From the NCBI RefSeq assembly GCF_900110495.1, contig NZ_FODX01000004.1, forward strand, positions 1-64,000: DNA of 64,000 nt, read 5' to 3'. Origin of the DNA: Nitrosovibrio sp. Nv6. Lineage in GTDB: Bacteria; Pseudomonadota; Gammaproteobacteria; Burkholderiales; Nitrosomonadaceae. Below, piece by piece: positions 33,810 through 43,118 of this stretch (position 1 is its first letter; the number at the start of each line of letters is the position of its first letter). The notes below the pieces were generated by a model. That model saw only the letters and a list, made by a program, of their open reading frames with translations, ran no database searches and was not told where the DNA came from. A program made the translations under genes and the position numbers.

Positions 33810-33815
33810 GCGCTC

Positions 33816-36800
33816 ATGGAAAAGACCATCGTTTGCATATTGGGAATGCATCGGTCTGGGAGCTCGTATGTGGCTGGCCGTATCCGCGGAATGGGAATCG
33901 ACTTTGGGCATGACGAGGAACTTATTGAGGGAGACGCCTATAACGAACTCGGCTATCATGAAAATAAAGACCTATCCTACCTCGGAGAAGAAATATTAAT
34001 TGCGCTCGGCGGAGATCATATGCGTCCGCCTTTTCTCGAATCAGGTTGGGAAACGTCTTCTTTGCTCGATCCTTTCAGGGCTAAAGCGAAACTTCTTGTA
34101 GATACGAAGTTCGGAACATCCCCGGCTTGGGGGTGGAAAGACCCGAGAACAAGCCTCCTGCTTCCATTTTGGAGGCAAATCTTCCTCCCCACCCATTATA
34201 TTATAACCATCAGAAACCCACTGGCGGTCGCCGAGTCGTTACTGCGGCGTAACGGTATTGCGATACGGCATGGCAGTGAACTCTGGTTTTTACACGTGGC
34301 CTCAGCGATAGCTAACACGCGAGGCTTCAAGCGTAAATTTGTGTTTTTTGAGAATGCGAGCCAGTCGCCGCTTCAGCTCGATAGGGAACTCGCAGAATTT
34401 CTATCTATAGATGATAGTACTGCTTCCAGTTCTGGCGCCGCACCTGAATTCGCGGATACCTTGGTTCATCATAAACAGACTGACGAGCAGGTTTATGCAA
34501 ACACGGATATTCATTCACTCGCTAAAGCGCTTTATCGCACACTACGTGAACTTCAACGGTTAGAGGATCGAAGTACCCCCGATTTCTTATGCATTGACAA
34601 TGATGAGCCGAGCTATCAAATTACCTCAATCGCGCACATTGTTGAAACAGAACCTTCGCTTCTTATTAACCCTCAAGTGTTACCCAATTGCCTGACCTCA
34701 GAAACCAAAATCGCCGAATATTCCAAAGCTGAACTTAATAAGATCATTGCTGAACATAGCCAGCAGATCGCAAACCTTGAGCAGACTCTTACAGAGCGCT
34801 CCAACCATATTCATGAACTGAGTTCCGTTAACAGTCAACTCCGTGCTGAATCTGCGGCTTTATTTGCAAGGCTTGAAAATATTCTTCAAAGTAATTCATG
34901 GAAACTTACGAGACCACTTAGAGGACTTTCAAGGGCCGCTCGACATGGAGTTTCTCTTCCCTCGTCGAAGCAACTCTTATATCAGTTAGTAAGAATCGCA
35001 GGAAGAAAGTTGCCGATTCCACTAAAGGTTAAGGCATCTTGCAGAAATGCGCTACTGGAGTTTGTTTACTCTGGTCAAAGCAGCTCCAGGCCAGGAATTC
35101 AGGCGCCTACTCCTGAAGCACTAGGCCAACTAGATCCAACGATGAAGCCTGCATGCTGCGGCCTGAAGGTGGGTTTAGTAAGCGTAGTACTGCCCGTATA
35201 TAACCAAGCCAACCTGCTTGGCGAATCGATTGAAAGCGTTTTAGCGCAGACTTACAAGCAATTTGAACTCATCGTAATAAATGATGGCTCGACAGACGAC
35301 GTAGAGGCTGTTCTTGAGCGTTATGCCGATAATCTGAAAGTGAGGATATATAGTCAACCCAACCAGAAATTACCTAAGGCACTGACCAATGGATTTGCCT
35401 ATGCACAAGGTGAATTTTGGACCTGGACGTCTGCTGATAATCTCATGGAGCCGACGATGCTGGAACTGTTGGTTGAGAAATTACAGTCGGAGCCAACGGT
35501 TGATATGGTCTATGCGGATTACCTAGCTATTGATGACCGCGGGGAGTTACTTCAAGACCCAACATGGCGCGCTCATAATCGCCCCTTTCCAACTACGGGT
35601 GAAATACGTCTTCCCAGGTCAGTCAGAACGCTAAATACAGTTCAGGATAATTTTATCGGGCCTTGTTTTATGTATAGGGGGTGGATTGGAAGATGTCTGG
35701 GTGAGTATGACCCCCAGCTAGGAGTGGAAGATTATGATTATTGGATGCGGATCAACGCGTTCTTCAAAATAGATCATTTAGGAAAAGAGAAATGCCTATA
35801 TCGGTACAGGGTTCACGACAATACCCTGAGTGCGAATGCGCATGGACACCGGATTTTTGAAAAAGTCAGCGCGCTGATAGGGTACGAAAAGGAACGGGCG
35901 AAGCTATATAAAACGCCGATAGCGTACGCAGTAGATGATGTTGGTTTCAAGTGGTTGACCTTATTCGGTGTCGACCACCACAGCATTAGTAATATTGAAG
36001 ACGTGGATAATCAATCTACCCCCAAGTCGACCTTGATAATAATCGGAATTAACACACTTGAAAAATACTTCGTTGTATCGCATCGTGCTGAAAATTACCT
36101 GGTTGTAATTTTTGACGATATGGCCGCAGACTACGTAAAACTAAAACGTCTATGCCCAGAAAGCACTATGGTTCTCGCGGGCGACGAGAAAATTGCAGCA
36201 CGCGTTCGGTTGGTAACCGATTTGCCGATATTTGACGCCACTTCTGCTCGGGCACATACCGCAGTGGTCGCATTTTATAAAAATAAATGTCTCCTGAATA
36301 CGACAAGAAAGGCGGAAGAGCGGCATAGGCTACCATCCAAGGAGCAATTTTCCAGCAATGCTCGGCATCGTGTCCTGCTTCAAGTGGATAATTTTACTCA
36401 GGGCGGAATGGAAAATGTCGTCATCGATCTGGCCGTATCGTTAAAGAAACTAGGCACTGAGGTGTCAATTGCTATCCTCGGAAAGGAGGGCAACGCTGCG
36501 GCTGTAGCGCGCGAGCAAGATCTGGATGTAACATCTTTCGGCTGCCCTCCGGCCAAGGAAGCGTATGAGGCTTATCTTAAAAAGAGAAACATTGGCTTAG
36601 TTAATGCGCATTTCAGCGTGTTCGGGGCTGAAGTATGTGTGGCTCTGAATATTCCCTTCTTACAAACGATTCATAATTCCTATGTTTGGTTTGACCCTGA
36701 CGTTACGGCAAAATACAAATATTCAGACGTATATACATCTGCATATATTTGTGTATCCGCAACCGCTGCACGATATGCAGATATTGTCCTGGGACTCGAC

Positions 36801-37529
36801 GTCTCAAAGATGAAGATTATCCCAAACGGGACTGATCCAGACTCTATTGAGCATACCAAATTCAAGCTGAATCGTAAAAATCTAAGAAATCGCTGGCATA
36901 TCGATTCTGGATCCCCTGTTTTCTTGAATGTGGCGTCGATAATGGCCACTAAAGCTCAGCTGGCCTTGGTTAGCGCATTCTCAGAAGTACTAAAGACAAA
37001 ACCTTCCGCCCGTTTGGTTCTATTGGGAAGTGTTATGGAATCATCATACCAAGATGAGATTGAAAAACAAATTGCCGCCCTGGATATACAGGACAGAGTG
37101 ATACTTGCCGGTTATGATAGAAGTGTCGCGAAATACTATCACGCTGCAGACGTTTTTGTGCTTCCATCATATTGGGAAGGTTGGAGCTTATCTTTGGGCG
37201 AAGCAATGGTAAATGGCTTGCCCTGTGTAATAACCGAAGTCGGGTCATCGTACGAGTTTTACGGGTACGAAAGAGTAGAGATCATAAAGCCACCATTTGG
37301 TGACATCACGCGGCTAAATTACCTTAATCTTGGTAATTATGTCTACGGCAGAAATATTGAGTTTGAAAAACAGCTCGCTGATTCGATGGTCAGAGCAGCA
37401 GACAAGCCACGGTTGGAAATAGATGAGCATCTGAGGCAAAAATTGGATCGCGAAATCGCGTATAAAGACTACGCATCATTCTTCTCTCAAATTCGTGCAT
37501 TAGAAAAGGCGGGTAAATTTACTCATTAA
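33816..37529 (+). CDS. Sulfotransferase / coiled-coil / GT2 / GT4 fusion
   Basis: A 1237-residue protein. About 1-220: sulfotransferase-like domain, with the PAPS 5'-phosphosulfate loop GMHRSGSSY at residues 10-18 and a 3'-phosphate-binding-like IRNPLAVAESLLRR near 132. About 295-355: coiled coil (IIAEHSQQIANLEQTLTERS) ending in QSNSWKLTRPLRGL. About 450-690: GT2 (VSVVLPVYNQANLLGESIES, INDGSTDD). About 850-1220: GT4 (LLQVDNFTQGGMENVVIDLA, PSYWEGWSLSLGEAMVNGLP). It could sulfate and extend the glycan in one polypeptide. The coiled coil and shared SNSW motif link its architecture to the 1414-residue protein. Substrates are unknown. Confidence 0.83.
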   Translation: MEKTIVCILGMHRSGSSYVAGRIRGMGIDFGHDEELIEGDAYNELGYHENKDLSYLGEEILIALGGDHMRPPFLESGWETSSLLDPFRAKAKLLVDTKFGTSPAWGWKDPRTSLLLPFWRQIFLPTHYIITIRNPLAVAESLLRRNGIAIRHGSELWFLHVASAIANTRGFKRKFVFFENASQSPLQLDRELAEFLSIDDSTASSSGAAPEFADTLVHHKQTDEQVYANTDIHSLAKALYRTLRELQRLEDRSTPDFLCIDNDEPSYQITSIAHIVETEPSLLINPQVLPNCLTSETKIAEYSKAELNKIIAEHSQQIANLEQTLTERSNHIHELSSVNSQLRAESAALFARLENILQSNSWKLTRPLRGLSRAARHGVSLPSSKQLLYQLVRIAGRKLPIPLKVKASCRNALLEFVYSGQSSSRPGIQAPTPEALGQLDPTMKPACCGLKVGLVSVVLPVYNQANLLGESIESVLAQTYKQFELIVINDGSTDDVEAVLERYADNLKVRIYSQPNQKLPKALTNGFAYAQGEFWTWTSADNLMEPTMLELLVEKLQSEPTVDMVYADYLAIDDRGELLQDPTWRAHNRPFPTTGEIRLPRSVRTLNTVQDNFIGPCFMYRGWIGRCLGEYDPQLGVEDYDYWMRINAFFKIDHLGKEKCLYRYRVHDNTLSANAHGHRIFEKVSALIGYEKERAKLYKTPIAYAVDDVGFKWLTLFGVDHHSISNIEDVDNQSTPKSTLIIIGINTLEKYFVVSHRAENYLVVIFDDMAADYVKLKRLCPESTMVLAGDEKIAARVRLVTDLPIFDATSARAHTAVVAFYKNKCLLNTTRKAEERHRLPSKEQFSSNARHRVLLQVDNFTQGGMENVVIDLAVSLKKLGTEVSIAILGKEGNAAAVAREQDLDVTSFGCPPAKEAYEAYLKKRNIGLVNAHFSVFGAEVCVALNIPFLQTIHNSYVWFDPDVTAKYKYSDVYTSAYICVSATAARYADIVLGLDVSKMKIIPNGTDPDSIEHTKFKLNRKNLRNRWHIDSGSPVFLNVASIMATKAQLALVSAFSEVLKTKPSARLVLLGSVMESSYQDEIEKQIAALDIQDRVILAGYDRSVAKYYHAADVFVLPSYWEGWSLSLGEAMVNGLPCVITEVGSSYEFYGYERVEIIKPPFGDITRLNYLNLGNYVYGRNIEFEKQLADSMVRAADKPRLEIDEHLRQKLDREIAYKDYASFFSQIRALEKAGKFTH

Positions 37530-37555
37530 TAAAGCAAATAAGGATTTTTTTCAGG

Positions 37556-38275
37556 ATGAATCCATGTTTAGGCGAAGATATTGACCGTAAAACCCTCGAT
37601 AAGATCTCCCGCCTTTTAGGTGGTACCTATGCCCCTGAAACGAGCAACGAAAATGCTCAGTTGCGGGAATTGGCTTTCTGGCGATGGGTTGCCTATGAAG
37701 GCTACAATGGGCAGCCGCCCAGAAGTTTTCCTGAGCACCAGCGGCGATTCATGTCGAGCTGTTATAACAAGACGGGTTGGGCTAAAAATCGCTTTTCCAA
37801 TAAGACTATTTTTGAGCTAGGGTGCGGTCCCCTTGGCATGATTGAGTATATTCCGGCTTTGAAGCGTTACGCTTTCGATCCCTTGAATCAACATTATTCC
37901 AAGCTGTTTAAAAATGCTAGAAGCAGCGATATCGATTATCTTGGATGCGAAAGTCAACTCGATGAAATGCCGAAGGCAGACCTGGGTATTTGCTTTAATG
38001 TTCTAGATCATACGCCTGATGCAAGAACCTGCTTCGATCTGTTGCTATCCAAGATCGTAGAGGGAGGGGCCTTCTTAATACAGGTCAACACGATCAGGAA
38101 GGAGTTAAAACGGACGGTAGAGCACGAGTCGATGCATCCTAGCCCGCTGACTTTTGATCGGATCCATTCTTGGGTTCAGGCTGTTAGTAAGGATGTTAAG
38201 TATGAGCTAAGCAATCAGCCCTCTGCTGATAACGAGTTCTTCTTTATGTGCTGGGGCACCAAGTCATTACGGTGA
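37556..38275 (+). CDS. Methyltransferase-like protein
   Basis: A 239-residue class I methyltransferase-like protein with motif I IFELGCGPLGMIEYI (near residue 84), an acidic position in YAFDPLNQHYSKLF and LGICFNVLDHTPDARTCFDL. It starts 26 bp after the fusion gene, with AAGGA upstream. The next gene, wecB, begins inside its stop codon (GTGA). It probably methylates a sugar or cap. The acceptor cannot be read. Confidence 0.8.
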   Translation: MNPCLGEDIDRKTLDKISRLLGGTYAPETSNENAQLRELAFWRWVAYEGYNGQPPRSFPEHQRRFMSSCYNKTGWAKNRFSNKTIFELGCGPLGMIEYIPALKRYAFDPLNQHYSKLFKNARSSDIDYLGCESQLDEMPKADLGICFNVLDHTPDARTCFDLLLSKIVEGGAFLIQVNTIRKELKRTVEHESMHPSPLTFDRIHSWVQAVSKDVKYELSNQPSADNEFFFMCWGTKSLR

Positions 38276-39384
38276 GTACTGTGAAGGTGCTTTGCGTTGC
38301 CGGCACCAGACCGGAGGCCATTAAGATGGGACCGGTCATTCTGGCTTTGAAAAACGAAACTTGGGCAAACGTCCGAGTTCTTGCCACAGCACAACATCGA
38401 GGTCTACTGGATCAGGTTCTGCGAATTTTTGAAGTTGAGCCAGATATAGACCTCGATATCATGCGTCCCAATCAGGCGTTGCCGGCTCTTACCGCACGTC
38501 TGTTGCTTAGCATTGAGGATGTGCTTGAAGCCGAGAAGCCGGATGTCGTGCTTGCTCAAGGCGATACCACGACAGTGATGACAATTGCGCTTGCTTGTTT
38601 CTACCACAAGGTCCCATTTGGGCATGTTGAAGCGGGTTTGCGCACCGGTGATATGGCAAAGCCATTTCCTGAAGAGATGAATCGGGTGGTGACGGGCAGA
38701 TTGACGAAGTGGCACTTTGCCCCTACCGAGAGCGCGAGGCAGAATCTGCTGAAGGAAGGCATTGAGAACCGTGATATATTCGTGACTGGCAATACGGTGA
38801 TTGATGCGTTGCTGAGCGCCGCTGAACGCAAAATCCCCCTTCCATTCAGGCTGGATCCGGATAGGCGCTTGATTCTCGTGACGGCACATCGCCGGGAAAA
38901 TTTTGGCGAGCCATTCCGGGAGATTTGTCGAGCTATTCTGGCGCTGGCGGAACGCAATGAAGATGTGCAGGTTGTGTATCCGCTGCACCCCAACCCTAAT
39001 GTCTGTGAGGTGGCTTCTCAGATTCTGGGTGATCATCCCAGAATCACCCTTTGCGAACCTCTGGACTATCTGCCATTTGTCGAGGTCATGAAACATGCTT
39101 ATCTGATCCTGAGCGATTCGGGTGGGGTACAGGAAGAAGCTCCCGCATTGGGTAAGCCTGTGCTGGTTCTTCGACGCGAGACCGAGCGGCCTGAAGCAGT
39201 TCAGGAAGGCGTGGTAAGGCTGGTGGGGCCGGATTTTGATGAAATCACCAGCACAGCGCAACACTTGCTGGATGACAAAATGGTCTACGCTGAGATGGCG
39301 CGTGGCGTTTCACCCTATGGCGATGGCAAGGCGGCAGGACGCATTGCCGCAGTGTTGCGGGACCATTTTGCCGCGTGCGTTTGA
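38272..39384 (+). CDS. wecB: UDP-N-acetylglucosamine 2-epimerase
   Basis: A 370-residue non-hydrolysing epimerase converting UDP-GlcNAc to UDP-ManNAc. Family blocks are intact: VAGTRPEAIKMGPVI, GDTTTVMTIALACFY, GHVEAGLRTGD, PFPEEMNR, TGNTVIDALL, TAHRRENFG, and the UDP-binding LSDSGGVQEEAPALGKPVLVLR block. I chose GTG 38272, which overlaps the preceding TGA as GTGA; ATG 38248 in frame is possible. It supplies ManNAc or a derivative for the polysaccharide. No UDP-ManNAc dehydrogenase is nearby, so ManNAc itself may be the residue used. Confidence 0.94.
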   Translation: MSTVKVLCVAGTRPEAIKMGPVILALKNETWANVRVLATAQHRGLLDQVLRIFEVEPDIDLDIMRPNQALPALTARLLLSIEDVLEAEKPDVVLAQGDTTTVMTIALACFYHKVPFGHVEAGLRTGDMAKPFPEEMNRVVTGRLTKWHFAPTESARQNLLKEGIENRDIFVTGNTVIDALLSAAERKIPLPFRLDPDRRLILVTAHRRENFGEPFREICRAILALAERNEDVQVVYPLHPNPNVCEVASQILGDHPRITLCEPLDYLPFVEVMKHAYLILSDSGGVQEEAPALGKPVLVLRRETERPEAVQEGVVRLVGPDFDEITSTAQHLLDDKMVYAEMARGVSPYGDGKAAGRIAAVLRDHFAACV

Positions 39385-40487
39385 TTTATCTTTCCCCGGT
39401 TCCCTGGAATAGTTTTTCGCAGCGTCCGCACGAACTGGTCAGATATTTTCACTCGTTTACCAATGGCGAAGTTCTTTGGGTTGATCCTTATCCGGGTCGA
39501 TTCCCGGCGCTGTCCGATTTGCTGAACCAGCGCCCAAAATCGGGCAGCATGGATTGCAATATTCCAACCTGGCTGACAGTCATAAGACCCAAGGCCTTAC
39601 CCATCGAACCATTGCCATTTTCCGATGCGGTTAACCGCTTGTTGTGGGATCATGTTGAATTGACAGCCGATTGTTTTGCAGATAACTCAACCGTTTTGGG
39701 TATTGGGAAACCGACAACTCTGGCATTGCGCTTGCTCTCAAAACAGTGCTTCAGTTCATCTTTTTATGATGCAATGGACGATTATCCAGCCTTTTATGGA
39801 GGCTTGTCTCGACTCGCAACTGCAAGCAGGGAAGACAGGATAATAAGTAAGGTATCAACGATCTTAACATCATCTTCTGCGTTACTAGATCGGTTGCGGC
39901 ATTTGGCGGGCGACGTCCGCCTGGTTCTGAACGCATGTGCCGCAGATAGACTGCCTGAACTGCCAGAAGCATGGACGAAGGGCGCACAAGTCCCAACGAT
40001 TGGTTATGTCGGAACGATTGGGCATTGGTTCGACTGGGAGCTTGTCATTGCACTGGCAGAAGCGACTCCCGAAGCACGTTTTCGTCTAATCGGCCCCATG
40101 TATGTGCGGTCTCCGGCTCTTCCCCCTAATATTTGCCTGGAGCCTCCGCTTCCTCACTCGGAAGCACTACAGGCCATGAATCAGTTCCACGTCGGTTTAA
40201 TCCCATTCAAAAAAACAACACTTACCGCTTCTGTAGACCCTATCAAGTTTTATGAATATCGGGCGCTGGGGATGCCGGTAATAAGCTCAGCTTTTGGGGA
40301 GATGTCGTTTAAGGGGGAAAGTGATGGTGTATACCTTATCGATCGGAACTCTAATATGGCAAAGGTGGTGGAGCAAGCCTTGTCCAACTGCACAGAACAA
40401 GAAATCACGGCGCAATTCCGAAAGGATAATTCGTGGGAGAGCCGATTTAGTCAGGCAAATATTTTCGCTCGGCGCTCTGGAAGCTGA
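39375..40487 (+). CDS. Glycosyltransferase (GT4-like)
   Basis: A 370-residue GT-B protein starting with GTG inside the end of wecB (10-nt overlap). The N-terminal half begins LIYLSPVPWNSFSQRPHELVRYF, common in transferases of capsule and exopolysaccharide loci. The C-terminal half has IGYVGTIGHWFDWELV and VDPIKFYEYRALGMPVISS, which bind the sugar nucleotide. A decayed copy of its 3' end lies at 30926-31101. The donor sugar is not determinable. Confidence 0.85.
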   Translation: MRLIYLSPVPWNSFSQRPHELVRYFHSFTNGEVLWVDPYPGRFPALSDLLNQRPKSGSMDCNIPTWLTVIRPKALPIEPLPFSDAVNRLLWDHVELTADCFADNSTVLGIGKPTTLALRLLSKQCFSSSFYDAMDDYPAFYGGLSRLATASREDRIISKVSTILTSSSALLDRLRHLAGDVRLVLNACAADRLPELPEAWTKGAQVPTIGYVGTIGHWFDWELVIALAEATPEARFRLIGPMYVRSPALPPNICLEPPLPHSEALQAMNQFHVGLIPFKKTTLTASVDPIKFYEYRALGMPVISSAFGEMSFKGESDGVYLIDRNSNMAKVVEQALSNCTEQEITAQFRKDNSWESRFSQANIFARRSGS

Positions 40488-40664
40488 TATCTCTGGATAA
40501 CCTTCAGGAAAGAAAAACAGGTGTCATCTATTTCCAATTTCCTGAACCCTATTTCCCCGGAAAAGGGTATAGCTGATCTCTTGCACGGGCGGCCCGCATG
40601 GTTTATGGTGCTCCTGTGCTGCGCTTTCTCGTCGAGCAGGATCGCCAAGGAAGATGGAAAATAG

Positions 40665-41591
40665 ATGGTTGCTGAGGTAAATCCCTATACGGATCGACTC
40701 CCCGTCTCAGTCATCATCGTAAATTATAATGCGGGGCAATTCCTGGCAGCGTGCATTCAATCCGCATTGCCACAGGCAGCTGAAGTGCTTGTGGTGGACA
40801 ATGCGTCTTCTGATTTGAGCCTGGAACTTTGCGCTCAATGTTTTCCTGAAGAGCCGAAACTGAAGATTGTTCGCAACGCTGCCAATCTCGGTTTCGCCGC
40901 TGCATGTAATATCGGTGCTGCCCGGGCTACAAAACCTTATCTCTTATTCCTCAATCCTGACTGTATTCTGAGCGCCGGTTCGTTGCAGCGCATGGTTCAG
41001 GTATTGGAAACGGCCCCCGAGGCGGGTATGGTGGGCGGGTTGTTGATCAATGAGAATGGCACTGAGCAGGCAGGTGGCCGGCGCGCGGTACCTACCCCCT
41101 GGCGTTCCTTTGTTCGTGCCTTTGGGCTGTACCGCCTCAGCACTTACTGGCCCAAACTGTTTCTTGATTTCCATCTGCACAAGCAGGCTTTGCCGGATGA
41201 TACGCTTGAGGTGGAGGCTGTTTCGGGCGCCCTCATGCTGGTGCGCCGCGAGGCAGTTGAGGATGTCGGCCTGTGGGACGAGGGTTATTTTCTCCATTGC
41301 GAGGATCTGGATTGGTGCATGCGCTTTCGGAACAAGGGATGGAAGATTCTTTTTGTACCCGATGCCCCCGTTGTGCACTATAAGGGAACATGCAGCCGCT
41401 CTCGCCCTGTCTTTGTGGAATGGCACAAGCACAAGGGGATGATGCGGTTCTACCGCAAGTTCTTCCAGCATGAGTATCCCGGCGTCGTTATGTGGCTGGT
41501 GGCGCTGGGAGTATGGTTGCGCTTTGGAGCAGTGGCGGCATTTTATAGCGCTCGCCGAGCTGGGCGGTTGCTTGGACCGAGGCGAGAATAA
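40665..41591 (+). CDS. Glycosyltransferase family 2 (rhamnosyltransferase-like)
   Basis: A 308-residue GT-A transferase: VSVIIVNYNAGQFLAACIQS, VVDNASSD, LFLNPDCIL and LWDEGYFLHCEDLDWCMR. A hydrophobic segment (VVMWLVALGVWLRFGAVAAF) near the C terminus suggests inner-membrane attachment. WbbL-type enzymes of this group often add rhamnose early in O-antigen assembly. It follows the GT4 gene after 177 bp of non-coding DNA that shares similarity with the DNA after the GT4 remnant at 31.1 kb. Confidence 0.88.
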   Translation: MVAEVNPYTDRLPVSVIIVNYNAGQFLAACIQSALPQAAEVLVVDNASSDLSLELCAQCFPEEPKLKIVRNAANLGFAAACNIGAARATKPYLLFLNPDCILSAGSLQRMVQVLETAPEAGMVGGLLINENGTEQAGGRRAVPTPWRSFVRAFGLYRLSTYWPKLFLDFHLHKQALPDDTLEVEAVSGALMLVRREAVEDVGLWDEGYFLHCEDLDWCMRFRNKGWKILFVPDAPVVHYKGTCSRSRPVFVEWHKHKGMMRFYRKFFQHEYPGVVMWLVALGVWLRFGAVAAFYSARRAGRLLGPRRE

Positions 41592-41667
41592 AATAATGCT
41601 GGCCTCCCCGAGCCAGAATGCCAGAATGTTTCATATTTGAAGCCTGAACCCGGCGTTGAACAACTCG

Positions 41668-42579
41668 ATGTCTGAACGTGCCTCCCCACATAAAATTATT
41701 GTTACCGGCGCGACCAGCATCATTGGACATTTTTTGCTGCCGCGCCTGTTGGATGCCGGTTACGAGGTTCATGCCATCAGCCGCACTGCTGGAAAAAACC
41801 CGGCAACGATCAGCCAGGAACTGACATGGCATCAGGCGGACATAAGTCATCCGGAACAACTGCCCGGGATTAACGCACACGCGCTCATTCATCTGGCCCC
41901 GCTGTGGCTGCTGCCAATGCTGCTGCCTGTTTTGGACAGATTCCAGACCAGGCGCGTGATCGGCTTTGGTTCGACCAGTCTGTTTAGCAAAGCGAACTCT
42001 GCTGATCCAGGTGAACGGATTTTGGCGGCTCGTTTCTCTGGAGCGGAAGAGGCCATAAACCGTCTTTGCAGCACTTCTGAAATAAACTGGACGGTCTTTC
42101 GTCCAACATTGGTCTACGATGGCGTCCGGGATAAAAATGTCAGGCGAATTTCTGGCTTTATCAGACGTTATGGTTTCTTTCCATTGCTGGGAAAAGCTTC
42201 TGGGCTGCGTCAACCCGTTCATGCCGATGATCTCGCTGCGGCATGCCTTATGGCGCTTGAGAAGCCGGCCACCTTTAACAAGGCATATAATTTGAGTGGA
42301 GGAGAAACGTTAGCGTACCGGCAAATGGTCGAGAGGATTTTTAGTTCGCTCGGAAAGCCTGTACATTTTTTAATCCTGCCCACATGGATGTTTCGCGGCG
42401 CGATACGTGCCATGACGCTGCTTCCCGGTAAGCGAGGCATGACTCCGGAAATGGCAATGCGAATGAATGCCGATCTGTGCTTTAGCCACGCTGATGCAAC
42501 GCGAGATTTCGGCTTCTCGCCGAGACCGTTTTTGCCTTGTCCCGAAGATCTGCGGAAACAGGGTCTGACAGGATGTTGA
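41668..42579 (+). CDS. NAD-dependent epimerase/dehydratase family protein, atypical
   Basis: A 303-residue extended-SDR-like protein with an N-terminal Rossmann motif (IIVTGATSIIGHFLLPRLLD). The catalytic YxxxK of epimerases is not evident: the corresponding stretch reads ARFSGAEEAINRL, with Phe and Glu in those places. It may be a reductase, a binding protein or an altered epimerase. I used ATG 41668 rather than the in-frame TTG at 41656. It is the last sugar-related gene and overlaps arfB by 7 nt. Confidence 0.75.
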   Translation: MSERASPHKIIVTGATSIIGHFLLPRLLDAGYEVHAISRTAGKNPATISQELTWHQADISHPEQLPGINAHALIHLAPLWLLPMLLPVLDRFQTRRVIGFGSTSLFSKANSADPGERILAARFSGAEEAINRLCSTSEINWTVFRPTLVYDGVRDKNVRRISGFIRRYGFFPLLGKASGLRQPVHADDLAAACLMALEKPATFNKAYNLSGGETLAYRQMVERIFSSLGKPVHFLILPTWMFRGAIRAMTLLPGKRGMTPEMAMRMNADLCFSHADATRDFGFSPRPFLPCPEDLRKQGLTGC

Positions 42580-43007
42580 GTGCCGAAAAGCTATCTAATA
42601 TGGTTACTATTCCAGAAAACGAGATAGAGATCAGGGCAATTCGAGCTCAGGGAGCCGGCGGACAAAATGTCAACAAGGTATCCAGCGCGATTCATCTGCG
42701 CTTCGACATTGGCGCTTCCTCGCTGCCTGATCACTTCAAAGAGCGTTTGCTGAAACTGAACGACCACCGGATTACCAGGGAAGGCGTTATCGTTATCAAA
42801 GCGCAGCAGTATCGCAGCCAGGAGAAAAACCGCGAGGAAGCGGTAAGGCGGCTGTATGAGCTCGTTGATAGCATAGCCGAGCTGCCCGCAAAACGTAAAC
42901 CGACGAAACCAACGCGTAGTTCGCAAAAGAAACGGCTCGACAGTAAGATACACAGGGGTCAGCTCAAGATCATGAGAAAAAAATTGCTGACTGAGCCTGT
43001 GTCGTGA
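42573..43007 (+). CDS. arfB: Ribosome-rescue peptidyl-tRNA hydrolase ArfB
   Basis: A 144-residue protein with the release-factor GGQ motif at residues 29-31 (RAQGAGGQNVNKV) and the basic C-terminal tail (KRKPTKPTRSSQKKRLDSK, ending LKIMRKKLL) that enters the empty mRNA channel. It hydrolyses peptidyl-tRNA on ribosomes stalled without a stop codon. ATG 42573 overlaps the preceding stop; ATG 42600 is an alternative. Length and motifs are typical. It is not functionally linked to the polysaccharide genes but may be read through from them. Confidence 0.93.
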   Translation: MLSAEKLSNMVTIPENEIEIRAIRAQGAGGQNVNKVSSAIHLRFDIGASSLPDHFKERLLKLNDHRITREGVIVIKAQQYRSQEKNREEAVRRLYELVDSIAELPAKRKPTKPTRSSQKKRLDSKIHRGQLKIMRKKLLTEPVS

Positions 43008-43118
43008 CGAGGCAAGCTAATTGCTGTTGAGTTGTAGATTGGGGTGAGGCGCGAACGGAAAAAGGATGCCGCCGTGTTTAAAATAACGTTGCGGTTCCCT
43101 TGTTATCCCAACGCCTTT

